From Sabethes cyaneus (lineage: Eukaryota > Arthropoda > Insecta > Diptera > Culicidae): a stretch of 64,000 nt of DNA. The position numbers and the translations under genes were made by a program. Numbering within the stretch: position 1 is the stretch's first letter; each line of letters begins with the position of its first letter. The notes under the pieces are model-generated. The model did not search any database. It had not been told where the DNA came from and was given only the letters and a program-made list of their open reading frames with translations. The stretch spans positions 21,898,268-21,962,267 of the forward strand of contig NC_071355.1 in NCBI RefSeq assembly GCF_943734655.1. Reading direction: 5' to 3'. This document shows, in pieces, positions 38,610 through 49,748 of this stretch.

Positions 38610-40449
38610 TCACTTCACGTTAGGATAAGTCGGCAGATCTACCACCTCGATCTTGTCGTTAACTTTGAACGATGGGAACAAACCGACCTGGCTGGTGCGG
38701 ACATTTTTACCCTTAGAAAATCCGTTCCAATGATTGCCGGCCACTCCCACCAGGTCACCCTTGCGCAGGTGGATTTCGTCGTGATTTTTCGGATTATGCG
38801 GCAGCACCACCTCTCTGTTGTGAGCGTTTTGGCCTCCGTAATAGTAGATGTCATCCAGTGATTTGAATCGGTTCGACGCGTCCGGATACATGGTCTGCAT
38901 TATCTCGTAAGCCACGCGGCACACCTGGGAACTGAAGGTGCACACCAGATAGTCGCTCAGCGAGAGCAAATGGATGTCCAGTATGATGCCGTTCAGCGAA
39001 GAATCTGTGTACCGGGTTGAAACGGCCGCTACCTTGGCCACATCGGGATCTCCAATCACTTCGTAGTGGGGGTACTTGGTTTTGGCTTCCTCGATAACCT
39101 TCGCGAGAATAAAATTAATCTTAAAAGCTACTATTAAAGAGTCCCTGCCCATACCTTCGGATCATCACTGGCAACGAAAACCCTTCGCTTGTCAACCGAC
39201 TCCACCATCTCCAGCTGATCGTAATAATCATCAACCGCCATCATGTACTCTTCAATTCCGTGAAAGGCCGCCTCCGTTCCAACCTTATCCGTTCGTCTTA
39301 CGTGAATCCTAAAACAAGCAGAAGTCTCTACTGCGAATCTACTCCGAAAAAACACGGTCAAAAGCTCACTCACCCGACAATCGGCTTCCGGAAGCCCAGC
39401 TTCTCAATCCCATTCTCCAGCATTTGACGCGTTTCGCCGGTCGGCTTGAGCAGGTACTTCAGAAATTGACCGATCCACCACACGATCGGGTCGCCGTGCA
39501 GTTTCATCAGCCGGGGGGCCAAATCGGCCGGAATGGCCAGCGGCAGGTAGGGTGGCCGGGGGTTCAGCGAGTCGATAATTGGCACCGTCAGCACCTGTGT
39601 GTCCCGTGTGCCCGGCCAGCTTGCGTGGGTCGCTCCGTTCGCATCCAAACAGGTATCGGAAAGGGGCTGGAACACCTCCTCCCAGCCAGCTTTGTGATAA
39701 CGCCATCCTTTCGATTTCAGAATCAGGGTTCGTTGCGTGGCGTAGGCCATAATGAAACAGTAAACGACGTGATGTAGCTGACAGCCGTAGCCACAGCCTT
39801 TGTTCAGCCGACAGACCAGCTTACGGGCGGAGCTGCAGTCCTCCGGATTCTGCAGGAAGGTGAGTCGCTTCTGAACCAAATCACTCAAATCCTTCGATTC
39901 CTTGTATCGCCAGAATTCGTACCCATCGCTTGCCCGCATTAGCTCCATATCATTCAACAGCGAACGCTTGTGTTCCTTGGCAAGAGCTAGGAAATTGTCC
40001 AACGGAGCTGCAACGTCCGTCGAGCTACGTCGCACAACTTTGGCCGCTTTTTCTACTTCGGAATGTAAATAGTTCCACAGTTCTTCGGTGTTGCTGTAAA
40101 CTCGCCGTCTCAGCTGCTCGTATTCCAGCGAGGGAACCCCTCGGAACCGTCCTGCACCCGCCCCGTGGATCTGCAACTTATTGCCAAGTTCGTCCACGAA
40201 CTTTTGCTTCCGATTGTAGGACGTATCGATGAGGTAATCGTCGATCAAATTCCGCAACTCTTGATCGACCTGTTTGGATTTCTCCAGATAATCCAGCGCC
40301 TGATTAAGCCGGCGGATGGTGTCTTCCCCTTCCCCGCCGTATCCCGTGTTTAGCTTTGAGTAGAAAATTACCACCAGAACCACCCACACAGTAATAAAGA
40401 TCGCCAGTCCGCGAAGCCAGTTCCATCCCGCTAGCTGCCGAAGAATCAT
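38610..40449 (-). CDS. FUT8: Alpha-(1,6)-fucosyltransferase, GT23, three coding exons
   Basis: Coding exons 40449-39374, 39308-39155 and 39098-38610 (minus) join to 572 codons; introns are 65 and 56 bp, GT-AG, phases consistent. The length matches animal FUT8 (about 575). The N-terminus has a type II signal anchor (AIFITVWVVLVVIFY, about residues 16-30), then a stem with helical/coiled-coil sequence, then the GT23 catalytic domain with RKLVCRLNKGCGYGCQLHHV, the donor-binding HVRRTDKVGTEAAFH (about 361-375) and VCTFSSQVCRVAYEIMQ. The C-terminus carries the family's SH3 domain (GDLVGVAGNHWNGFSKG to GLFPSFKV, about 520-555). The enzyme adds core alpha-1,6-fucose from GDP-fucose to the innermost GlcNAc of N-glycans in the Golgi. 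The arginine pair RR at 363-364 is present, and no defect is seen. The start is chosen because it gives the expected short cytosolic tail before the anchor. Confidence 0.97.
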
Positions 40450-41770
40450 GGTTTATTTTAAAAATGCATAAAAACTACCGAAATATTTTGACACTGGATA
40501 CGTTTTCGGCTTATAGGAACTTTACTAATGGAATTACTTTTTAGTTAAACCTAAACCATATCGCTGTAGAAAAGAGTGACGTGTACGTTCGTTTTTTTCA
40601 GAGTTTTGTTATCACCACCAACCAGTATAGGCAGATTAGCCCGTCTGGTACCTTTTTTCTTCGCACCCAAACAAATAAGCACTCGGAATCTAGACTGCTT
40701 CCTCTCGTTTTAGTTGGTCTGATGGAGTGGGCGGAAAATTTCCCTTCATTTGCGATCTTATAGAGGTGATAATAGCAGCCTACCAGGTTTTGATTTTGAC
40801 AACACTGATGATGAAGATTCTCTCTGACTGTGATTGTGAAAAGTGTGATTCTTTTTCTTTCCAGTTGAGCTATTTTGGTATATACCTAACACCGACGAGG
40901 CATTCGTTCCTATTGTTATTCAAATGCAAAACGATTGAAGCCTATCGTGTGGCTACCCTTTGCCATGTAGACAATTTGCAGTGCGTCGCAGCCGCCGTCG
41001 CTGCAGTCAGCCGTATTGAATGGAAACTATTTTATGTGTACGTTGATTTTTTTTCTCTACCACTATTTTTTGTTCGATTGGAAGCAGGTTTAGCGAATCT
41101 ACTAACACTACTGAACTATTCCATACTGATTTGATTACGGCGTGAACAGAGGTTTTTTCCTTTTTTCTTCGGGTTTTCTGATCATTTCTGTTGATGACAG
41201 ACACGAACACGACACCCGACACGTTTGACAGATCTAATGTCGCAGTCACACGGTTTTGTTCGTGCTGCGAACTACACCAATCGAACCGTATTTATATCCT
41301 TTTGCTTTTAACTGATGTTGCACCTAAAAACTATGAATGTGGATTTCTATTTGAGCGTGTACTCATTGATGAATTTTTTCATTATTAAAACGCCCAAAAT
41401 ATCGCTCAGTGAACGGTACTTTGCGTAGAAATCTTGAAGTCGGATTACGGATTCACTGTTTCTGATGTTTCTGCTAATGATAACTGGTAGTACAGAGTTG
41501 CCAACGATTTTTGAAATACTGCAACTGCTCGAAATGCAAGAAATTGCTCGATAATCACATACTCGATATTTACATACATCTTATCGATACAAACTGTAAT
41601 ACAGGGTGTTTGGATTCATGTCTAGAATATTTTTTTTCTACCAGAGATGTATTTATGACACCTCTTTTTGATTCTGGTGCCCCAGAAGTTTGTATTGATC
41701 GAAAAACTGCACGTTGGAAGAGTTTATTTGTATAAAAATAATAACAGGCCTTTTGGCCCTACTGATACAC
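40450..41770. other. Region upstream of FUT8; probable 5' leader and promoter, no coding gene
   Basis: FUT8's 5' untranslated sequence must start here. A TATCGATA site lies at 41582-41589, about 1.1 kb from the start codon, which would fit a promoter only if there is a 5' intron. The 135-codon plus frame at 40727-41134 is AT-rich and shows no domain. Confidence 0.4.
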
Positions 41771-43600
41771 TTAACCCTCTAACGAGCAACATCGTCAAAT
41801 CGTTGCGATCAAGCTAATCGCTATTTTATTTTATCATGAAAGTAGGGGAACAAGGGGTAAGAAGGCCCGGCGGGGTAAGAGGGACCACATCGATTTCGTC
41901 AAGAAATCCTTAAATTTTCTACAAATGTCCCAGTATATTTTGTTTATTAGACTATCTAAACACTTTCGAGACAACCTGTGGCACTCGGCCGTATCTAACG
42001 TCAAAACCAGAATCAAAACAAACTTTTCGTTCGCAGTGTCTTCATGCGATATAATTTCAGCAGCAACAAATTTAAGGTTTTTCAGCAAAAAGAGCTAAAT
42101 ATTTTGACGTTTCTCTTACCACTGACTTTAATTGGGCAATTCTTGTTCTGCGTGTGGCGGAAAATGTATATAAAATAGTACTGATTGAGAGAAAAAAGTT
42201 AAATAATGTAGATTGTTAGCTAGGGGTAAGACGGGCCATTTTTCACGGGGTAAAAGGGCCATACGTCATAGTGCTCATAATTGCCTAAAGTTCTTCTGTT
42301 TAGTGTCTTAATAGATTTTCAAAATATTGAATGAAAAAACCCAATCTTTTTCCTGTTAAATTTGACTAACTGTTTTATTATTCTGACAGATACGCATTTC
42401 GTTTACGACTTGCAAGCTTCATCAGTGTCTTTTTCGAAATAGAGTACACCTGTAATAAAAATTATCCCTGAATCTGAGATCATCCTGTCTAACACAGAGC
42501 CTCCCATGTCAAAAGAAGCCAACAAGTGCCATTCGAATAACACAATCAATGTAAATTTGGATCTAACTCTAACGGAATCAAAATTCGATGATTCCAATTC
42601 ACTTAACGTTGCCTTCTTTACCTTCACCTAAAGTTAATGGTATTCGAAGAGTAAACGTCCTGCTGACAAATCAACAAAAATAACGCCAAGAAAAGAGCAA
42701 ATAAAAACCAGTGGAGTAAAATAACGTCTACCCTCATTTTCAAAATTGAACTAGTAGTAAAGTTCCTTCTTTTAGCAGGTGTCTAAATTAAACTATACCT
42801 TCTTTTAGCATGTACTTAAAAACCCCTTAAGAACTTGTTCTTACTTAGTTAATAATATTGAAATTGTGTTTACAACTCAAAGAAACCTTCAAATCTGCCA
42901 CAATCCGCCTTACTCCGCCATGGTCCGTCTTACCCCTTTGGTGGTCCTTCTTATCCCGCCTGGTTGTGAACGAGTAATTTTTAGACGTTTCGAAAATAAA
43001 TAAACTAATTAATTCTTCATATAATTTTTAATAGTAGATAAATGAATGCTTTTCCATGTCTGGAACAAGAAAATGTGAATTTTCGTACACATTTTATGCT
43101 AGCAATTTATTCGTTTAGGGGGGCCGTCTTACCCCGTCTTCCCCTACACTCAAAAGAACTTTAAGTTCTGATTTTTATGCAAAAATAATTATCTGGAGGA
43201 GCGCCAGGTAAGAAAAAGTCCAATGTCTAACGCTCTACCTAGATATTTTTTCAATACCGATACATTACAAAATTGAAATGAAGCGTAAAATTTACTCATA
43301 GAAAAAATTTGAGGTCAACCATTTTATCAATTTTATTCTAGATGTACTTTTTCTTCTAAAGCAAAAAAAGGGAATATTCGCGCATTAATTATTTTCGGAA
43401 TTTTTCGGAGTTTTTGTTTTTGAAAGATGATAACTTTTGGACGCATAACCAGAATGTTGTGGTGTATAAATATCAAAATGTCAAGAAATCTATTCTGAAC
43501 ACTTTTTTCATATTGTCAATTTAAGACAAATTTCGTATGCGGCTCTGGAGCCCCAAAAGCGAAGGCCGTCTACAGACGGTCTTACCCGTTAGACGGTTAA
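41771..43600. mobile_element. piggyBac-like TTAA element, copy 2, carrying a nested insert
   Basis: Bounded by TTAA at both ends with termini CCCTCTAACGAG and CCCGTTAGACGG, close relatives of copy 1 at 8976. After subtracting the nested insert (41845-43144) it is about 530 bp. No transposase. Confidence 0.85.
41845..43144. mobile_element. 1.3-kb TA-flanked TIR element with repeated GGGGTAAGACGG motifs
   Basis: Ends GGGGAACAAGGGGTAAGA and its near inverse (GGGGAAGACGGGGTAAGA read from the right) pair over about 23 bp. TA flanks both sides (41843-41844 and 43145-43146). Copy 1 of the host TTAA element has a single TA at the matching site (about 9050), so the insertion is bounded exactly. Internal GGGGTAAGACGGGCC-like words recur (about 41857, 41875, 42222, 42240 and inverted near 42904-42960), forming subterminal repeats. 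Only short frames; no transposase. Superfamily uncertain, though TA points to the Tc1/mariner group or relatives. Confidence 0.85.
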
Positions 43601-43726
43601 CCTAGATCTAGAATCTACGTGCTAGTGGCAGGAATCAAGTTTTCAGTATCTCGCGGCTAACGTTAAGTCGAAGCTAAGTATAAAGCGATAGAAATGGCGT
43701 TGCAGACCGGTGATTGTGCTAAAGAT
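43601..43726. other. Spacer between TTAA element and RTE LINE
   Basis: No feature seen. Confidence 0.4.
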
Positions 43727-46600
43727 TTCTTCTTCAGCAGCATAGAGCCGGGGTGGCTCGTGCTGTTTCAAGCACTCGTCGCCAATTTCCTAGTCGTCTC
43801 AGAAGTCGCAAATCTTGTTCGACCTGGTCAAGCCATCGTACACGTTGGGTCGGCATCCTTACGACGTGTCCGGCCCACCGTAGCCTGCTAACTTTCGCTA
43901 GATGTACGATGGAAGTCTCCCCAAGCAGTGCCTGTAGCTCGTGATTCATACGCCTTCGCCACTCTCCGCTTTCAGTTTGTACTCCGCCAAATATCGTGCG
44001 CAGCACTTTCCGCTCGAACATGGCAACGGCGCGTATGTCTTCCGTGAGCAGCGTCACAGCTTCAAGTCCATAAAGAACTACCGGCCTAATAAGAGTTTTG
44101 TACATTGTTAGCTTCGTGCGGCGGCGTACGCTTCCTGATCGTAGCATTTTACGAAGGCAAAGTAGGCCAGATTTCCCGCTTGGATGCGCTCATTACCCAT
44201 TACCCGCATTGGATCTCATTACTAGTGTTGTTGTCCGCGGTCACCAGCGATCCCAAATACACGAACTCCTCTACCACTTCTAGTTCGTCGCCGTCAACGC
44301 TTACCGTCCGTGGGCGGCGCGCGTTTGTTTCCTTTGAGCCTCTTCCTGTCATGTATTTGGTCTTCGACGCATTTATTTTTAGCCCAATTCGCCTAGACTC
44401 CGCTTTCAGTCTGGCGTAGATTGCCTCCGCCGTCGCAAAGTTCCTGGCAATGATATCGAAGTCTTCTGCAAAGCCTAGAAGTTGGCTACCGTTGGTAAAA
44501 ATCATGCCTCTCGTTTCGATGCCCGCTCGTCGGATCACCCCCTCAAGAGCGATGTTGAACAGCATGCAGGATAAACCGTCATCTTGTCTCAACCCTCGCC
44601 GCGTCTCGAAGGGACTGGAGAGTGCCTCAGAGATGCGTACGAAACCTATCACTCGATCCAAAAAAGCAAAGCCATGGGTTTATACTGTCTTTAGACATTA
44701 CCCTTCTTTATCGACAGACTTCGCAGCCGGCTGTTAGAGTACAGGAAAATTACGGGGCCAGTGCAACAATCCTACTGACTCTAACTAGCAAGCACCGCCT
44801 AGCCGAGATTCGAACATACGACGACTGGCTTGTTAGACCAGCATCGTACCTCGAAGCTAGCTGGGCGGTTATAATCACTCGATCCAATGTAGCTCTGATC
44901 AGTTGCGTCAGTTTGTCTGGAAAATCGTGTTTGTGCATTATCTGCCATAGGTTGTGTCGATCGACTGTATCGTATGGTGCTTTGAAATCAATAAAGATGT
45001 AATGATGTAAATAAAGATCCATTCCTCCGGTAGCTTTTCCTCTTATCAAATCCTCGAAATAACCCAGTGTAGAGCCTTTGCTATCGTTTCTTCGCCATAT
45101 TTATAAAGCTCTGCCGGTAGGCGGTCCTTCCCAGCGGCATTATTGGTCCTCAGCAGCCCGATTTCTCGTTTGACTTCTTGGAGATCAGGTGCTAGGACAT
45201 TACTATCTTCCAGCTCGGAATAGTTGCTCTAATTCTTCACGATCTCTGTCCTCCTTTTGGCGCTTTTTCCTCCTCAGGATCGGTGTCAACTGGTTCCTAG
45301 CTCGTCGGTATTTGGCCAGATTCTCTCTAGTGGCAATACTTAGATAATTTTTCCAAGCAGTTTTTTCCCCTCCACCGCTTGTTGGCATTCCCCATCAAAC
45401 CAATAATTTTGTGTACTTCGAGGCTCAATACCTAGTGCCGCGGTAGCGGCCTCTCCAATGGCCGAGCGTATTCTACCCCAACCGTCTTCGAGGTTTGAAG
45501 CACCTAACTCCTCGGAAGAAGGCAGTGCCTCATTCAGTACTCGCGCGTAGTTCTCGGCAGCTTGTGGGTTATCTAGCTGTGGTCGGTGGACAGCTTTGAG
45601 CGCACATGTACTGCTACTAGGTAATGGTCAGAATCAATATCCGCACCCCGACGGGAGCGTACGTTCGTGATGTTAGAGAAAAACCGGCCCTCTATGAGAA
45701 CGTGGTCAATTTGGTTCATTGTACGTTGGTCAGGTGATCTCCAGGTGGCTTTGTGGATATCCTTGCGCGGAAAAAAGGTGCTTCGGATCATCAGGCCTCG
45801 GGAAACTGCGAAGTTTATACATCGTTGGCCGTTATCGTTTGTATCGGTGTGCAGGCTATGGGGTCCTACCACCTGGGCGTTCACATCCCCGATGACGATC
45901 TTGGTGTCCTGTGGCGAGCAGTTGTCTCCAGCCTCGCGTAGAACGCTTCTTTCTTATCGTCGGGTCTACCTTCGTGCGGGCAGTGCACGTTAATGATGCT
46001 ATAATTGAATAAACGGCCCTTTATCCTCAATACACACATTCTCTCGTTGATCACCTTTCAACCTATCACGCGATCCTGCATTCCTCACAACACTACGAAG
46101 CCCGTTCCCAATTCCCAGTTGGTAACGCCACCGTTCTGGTAAAACAGGGCCTTTCCGCCACGGATCTTCCATACCTTCTCTCCTTTGCGACAGATTTCCT
46201 GCAGAGCTAGGATGCCGAGTTTGCGGGGTTCCAGCTGTTCAATCAGCACCCGCTCGCAACCTGCGAAATTTAGCAAGCTGCAGTTCCAAGTACCGAGTCC
46301 CCATTCGTCGTCCTTGTTCCGTCGCCTAGGTCGATGCCGAATATTTCGCTCCGAATTTGCTAGAATTTTGTTAGTTGTAATATAATTTAGGTGTGTAGCC
46401 GTACTGGGGCAACACTACCGCGTCTCGCGATGGGGCTGCCATCTTATAGTGCCGAGACTGACTATACCTCCTTCCCGGTTAGTATACGACCGTAGTTTCC
46501 ACCGGGGTTGGTTACCCGGTCTCCGCTAAGGTTGCTCGTATTCCAGCTGGTACCACGAGAAGGTCGGGATCGAAGTTGCTGGATAAGAGGCTAACGACCA
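43727..46600 (-). pseudogene. RTE-type LINE, near full length, with SINE insertion
   Basis: The most complete RTE copy in the window. In minus order: a GC-rich leader (about 46600-46350); APE endonuclease with LNFAGCERVLIEQLEPRKLG and ILALQEICRKG (46276-46180), then INVHCPHEG-like, RTMNQIDHVLIEGRFF and DIDSDHYLVAVHVRSK (45884-45575, the SDH motif); a linker with RDREELEQLF; the pre-RT block EVKREIGLL and AAGKDRLPAELYKYG (about 45170-45090); palm IDFKAPYDTVDRHNLWQIMH (about 45000-44930); RT with FETRRGLRQDDGLSCMLFN, GFAEDFDIIA, GLKINASKTKYM (44640-44330); and C-terminal RLRWAGHVVRMP. Stops and frameshifts are many. FADD is FAED here. The 3' end has the same tail type as 20867. A SINE splits the RT region. 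Confidence 0.9.
44661..44874 (-). mobile_element. tRNA-derived SINE with 12-bp duplication
   Basis: TCACTCGATCCA occurs at 44649-44660 and 44875-44886, bounding a 214-bp insertion. The minus strand begins with a tRNA-like segment (CGCCCAGCTAGCTTCGAGG) and has a pol III B-box-like GTTCGAATCTC (44815-44805), followed by a body with CAGCCGGCTGCGAAGTCTG. RTE coding sense is broken exactly here. Related copies lie at 58680-59495 and 63584-63715. SINEs of this kind are mobilised by a partner LINE; which one is not shown. Confidence 0.9.
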
Positions 46601-46604
46601 CTTG

Positions 46605-46945
46605 CTGTGCTAAAGATGCTGTAGTTGATTCGCCGATGCGGTACACGCAGAAGCTCCATTTCGGTAATAATGATTCCACACTGGAGCACAGTACTCAAGA
46701 TTGGCTCGAACAGTTTTGATATTGAGCTTAGCGCAGAGATACTTCGATAGTTACACACATTTCTCCTATTTCCCTTTTTGTGAATAGGAAACATGTAAAC
46801 CGATTTCCATATTGTTGGGAAGACACTTGTACCTGTACTGATTGATAAACTGACAACTGGCTCATCGGAGCAGCCAAGGCGTTGATACACTTTTTCAGCA
46901 GAAAAGATGGAATATAATCCGGTCCGGAAGAACACGAGGATTTTA
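46605..46945 (-). pseudogene. LINE RT fragment (CR1/Jockey-like)
   Basis: Minus-strand reading has CINALAAPM (about 46880), VFPTIWKSVYMFPIHKKGNR and NVCNYRSISALSSISKLFE (46830-46720), the RT blocks 0 to 2 of CR1/Jockey-type LINEs. It then jumps to an unrelated reading (YCAPVWNHYYRNG) that is a downstream RT block, so an internal part has been deleted. Confidence 0.75.
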
Positions 46946-47331
46946 ACTCGCTTCGTCGATGGAAAGGTGAGTTAAACAGTTGCTAAGAACGGGAACGCAC
47001 TAGACAGTTTCGGAAACGTCTTCTCTTGTCAAGCTTTTGTCAATAAATACACTGGAGAATTTCACTCGTTTTTTGTTAGTTTCTTTCCCGTTTTCAGTCT
47101 TTTTTCTTGTTTCCCTTTTTCGGTTCCAGTTTTCGTATTTTTCTAACTCATTTTATCTCCGGACCGCGAATGGTCAAAATATATTTATTCGCGTCATGAA
47201 TTTTTCACTCCGAAAATTCTTAACCAAAGTCAGGCTACGATAGACCAAGGTTATAGCGTCTTATTTCGCTCTCTGAAAATAGATTAATCTGAATAACCAA
47301 AAATCATCCGCAGACGCAAACTAACCGAGTG
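46946..47331. other. Intergenic with short pyrimidine-rich block
   Basis: 47065-47165 is T/C-rich (TTTTTTCTTGTTTCCC) and resembles the large pyrimidine-rich block at 48480-49735. No gene seen. Confidence 0.45.
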
Positions 47332-47451
47332 AAGCCCCAAACAGAATGCATACAGATTTTACTACGTTGCGGAATTTCGACAGTTTTTCTATGAGTTTTC
47401 TGTCAAATTTCCGCAACGTAGTAAAATTCGTATGCAGTCTGTCTGGGGCTT
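47332..47451. mobile_element. 120-bp hairpin MITE
   Basis: AAGCCCCAAACAGAATGCAT at the left pairs with ATGCAGTCTGTCTGGGGCTT at the right, and the inner TACTACGTTGCGGAA word pairs too, leaving a very short loop. A duplication was not identified. Too short to code. Confidence 0.8.
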
Positions 47452-48053
47452 AAGAGTTTTTCTCTGCAGGAGTAGCATAGAAAATAAACTCCCATTTGAC
47501 ACGGTAACGTCTGCAGAAGTACAGAAACATTCAAATGGAAAGGTAATCGAATAGTACTCTATAATTTTTTATACCTATCGTTTACCGAGTACAATATAAA
47601 TACTAAATGAGTTCACTTATCTTGCGTAATCCAATGCATATGATAGTTAAGCTGCTCTCCATACAGACAGAGCTTCTAAGCTGGCTTCCAAATGCGTCTT
47701 TCTCATACTTGTTGATAGGAATTCATGTAGAAAAATTATGTCTTCAGACAATCAGGTTCATCCCTTGCATCTTGAGCTGCAGTACTTTTCCGGAACGCGA
47801 TGATTTCCGCAGCACGGCAAACGTCGTAGCAATCCTCCTGCAAACTCCTTCCAGCTACAAACAAAGTTCAGGGTCCGAGCCTCGCGTCCGAAAGGCAAGC
47901 CGATCACTCATTCAAAATGCCATAAGTTCATCCTCGAGGGTCCGGAGTATCACTTAAATTTTATTAGCAAAGATACTCCCAACGTTAAATGATAGTTAAA
48001 TATGAATATGGAACGGATGGTACTGTTGTCCCCGTTTCTTATTACCCTGTAGA
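47452..48053. other. Intergenic, no gene seen
   Basis: The 116-codon plus frame at 47607-47957 has no recognised domain. Confidence 0.45.
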
Positions 48054-48344
48054 CAGGGTTGCCACATGCACAGATTATTCTGTGTTTAACAGATATTAAA
48101 AAAAATCGCCTGTACAGAATCTGTATGCATAGAATACAGATTTTCGCCAAATTACACAGATTAAACAGATTTTTGAGCTTTTACATGAGAGTGAAAGAGA
48201 CGGAAATAGTCAGAAAAATGACTCTTTATCTCTTTCACTCACTTTGTTTTGCATTGGACAGATTTTTGCACAGATATTTTTCCTCACCGTACAGATTGTC
48301 AGATTTTTCCAACAAAAAACACAGAATTATATGTGGCATCCCTG
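48054..48344. mobile_element. 291-bp hAT-like MITE with 8-bp duplication
   Basis: Ends CAGGGTTGCCACATGCACAG and its imperfect inverse ending TGTGGCATCCCTG. CCTGTAGA flanks both sides (48046-48053 and 48345-48352). Interior repeats of ACAGATT words. The CAG...CTG ends and 8-bp duplication fit hAT. Confidence 0.92.
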
Positions 48345-48461
48345 CCTGTAGATACGAAAATGTATCATTGATCAAATTATGTTTGATCTTGATACATTTT
48401 AAGAATCATCTGCGGCAAATGTTGCTCACCAGGATCAAACTGGTTGGGTATATGTATATTA

Positions 48462-48481
48462 CATTGATTGATTGATTGATT
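48462..48481. repeat. (GATT)n short tandem repeat
   Basis: Five or so GATT units directly before the pyrimidine-rich block. Confidence 0.85.
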
Positions 48482-49735
48482 TCTAACTCATTTTTATCTC
48501 CTTTCGTTCGCTTTTTTCGTCCTCGTTTGTACCATTTTTCTCTTTTTGGTTTCTCGTCTTTTCTGTCTGAACAATCCGTTTTTTGGCTTCCTATTTTACT
48601 TTCCGTTTTTCGTCTTTTTTCGTCGTTCCATTTTTTCTTTAGACCATTTTTCCTGTTTTCTTTTCTTTTTCTGTCCTTTGTCCCGCTTTTCTCGTTGCCT
48701 GTATCGGTTTTCTTAATTCTGTAGCATTATTCTTTTCCTTTTAGGATTGACTTGTTTACTGTTTTTTGTTTCGTTTTTCCTCTTTTCCTTCTCTTTATTA
48801 TCTGCCTTTTGGTTCCTCTTTTTCTGTTCCATTTGTCTTTTTTTTTTCTCGTTATCGTTTTTGGCCCTTTTCCTGTGTCTCAAATTTCTTCTATTCCGTT
48901 TTTTCTGACTCGTTTCTCCTCTTTTCCTGTTCGTTGTTTGTTATTTTCTTTCACGATTCGACTTTTTTTGTTTTGGTCCCAGTCTTTTTTCGCCTTTTTC
49001 TATCTCGTTTTTCGCTCGTTCGTCACTTGTTTTTTTTTTTCGTTCTGCTATTGCGTTTTTTCGCTTATAATGTCCTGCTTTACGTTCTTCTCTGTTACGT
49101 TCTGTTGATCTGTCCCATTTTAGCCCTTTTGTCTTCTGTAGTTATCTTTTACTTGTCATTTTATTATCATTCTTCCGCTCCCGTATTTTTTCCTTTTCAT
49201 TGCCTCCATTTATATTTCGTTTTTTCTTCTTTTTTGTCCCATTTTTTCTGTGCAGTTTTGTTTCATTTTCCCTTTTACACGATTGAATTCCACTATTCAT
49301 TTTACTCACAACCGATACGTATTTCGCCTACCACTTCCAGGCTTCAAAAGGCACTGATGAAGCCTGAAAGTCGTAGACGAAATACACATCTGTCATGAAT
49401 AAAGTAATAGTGGAATTCAATCGTGAAAAGTTTTCCTTTAATTTTAATCTTCGTATTCCACTAAGCAGCTCAAAAAACTTTAGTCCTAATTTTTTCTCTT
49501 GTTTTCGTCGTTTTCTTTAGGATTCTTTCTCCTTTTCCCTTCCATTCGACATCTTTTGCTGTCCTGATTTTTCGCCTCATTTCCCTCTCCCGTTTTCTAC
49601 TTTTCCAGGATTGGCTTTTTTCTCTTTTTATGTCTCGATTTCGCTCCCATTCTGTCACTTTTTTCTTTCGTTTCTCTTTTTTCATGTCGGGTTTCTTCTT
49701 TTCTCTCTCGTCTTTTTCCCTCTAACTGTGTATAA
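48482..49735. repeat. 1.25-kb pyrimidine-rich repeat, copy 2 (inverted)
   Basis: The plus strand is T/C-rich throughout, the mirror of 7830-8970. It is interrupted by a hairpin unit at about 49277-49430. Long Phe/Ser/Leu frames (for example 48766-49398) are composition artefacts. Confidence 0.8.
49277..49430. mobile_element. ~150-bp palindromic unit inside the pyrimidine-rich block
   Basis: CACGATTGAATTCCACTATT at the left pairs with AATAGTGGAATTCAATCGTG at the right, and inner words ATTTCGCCTACCACTTCCAG and AGGCTTCA pair with TGAAGCCTGAAAGTCGTAGA. The central word CACTGATGAAGCCTG recurs as CTTCATCAGTG at about 8000, 42419 and 56747. No duplication identified. Confidence 0.8.
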
Positions 49736-49748
49736 GCTAAAAAATATA

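Noticed and set aside
39404..39777. Antisense frames of 100 to 117 codons over FUT8 exon 1
   Set aside because: They are shadows of the well-supported FUT8 coding exon.
40727..41134. 135-codon plus frame upstream of FUT8
   Set aside because: AT-driven, no domain, no splice or promoter context; more likely FUT8 5' flanking DNA.
48766..49398. 210-codon hydrophobic plus frame
   Set aside because: Same composition artefact in the sister pyrimidine-rich block; it also runs into a palindromic unit.
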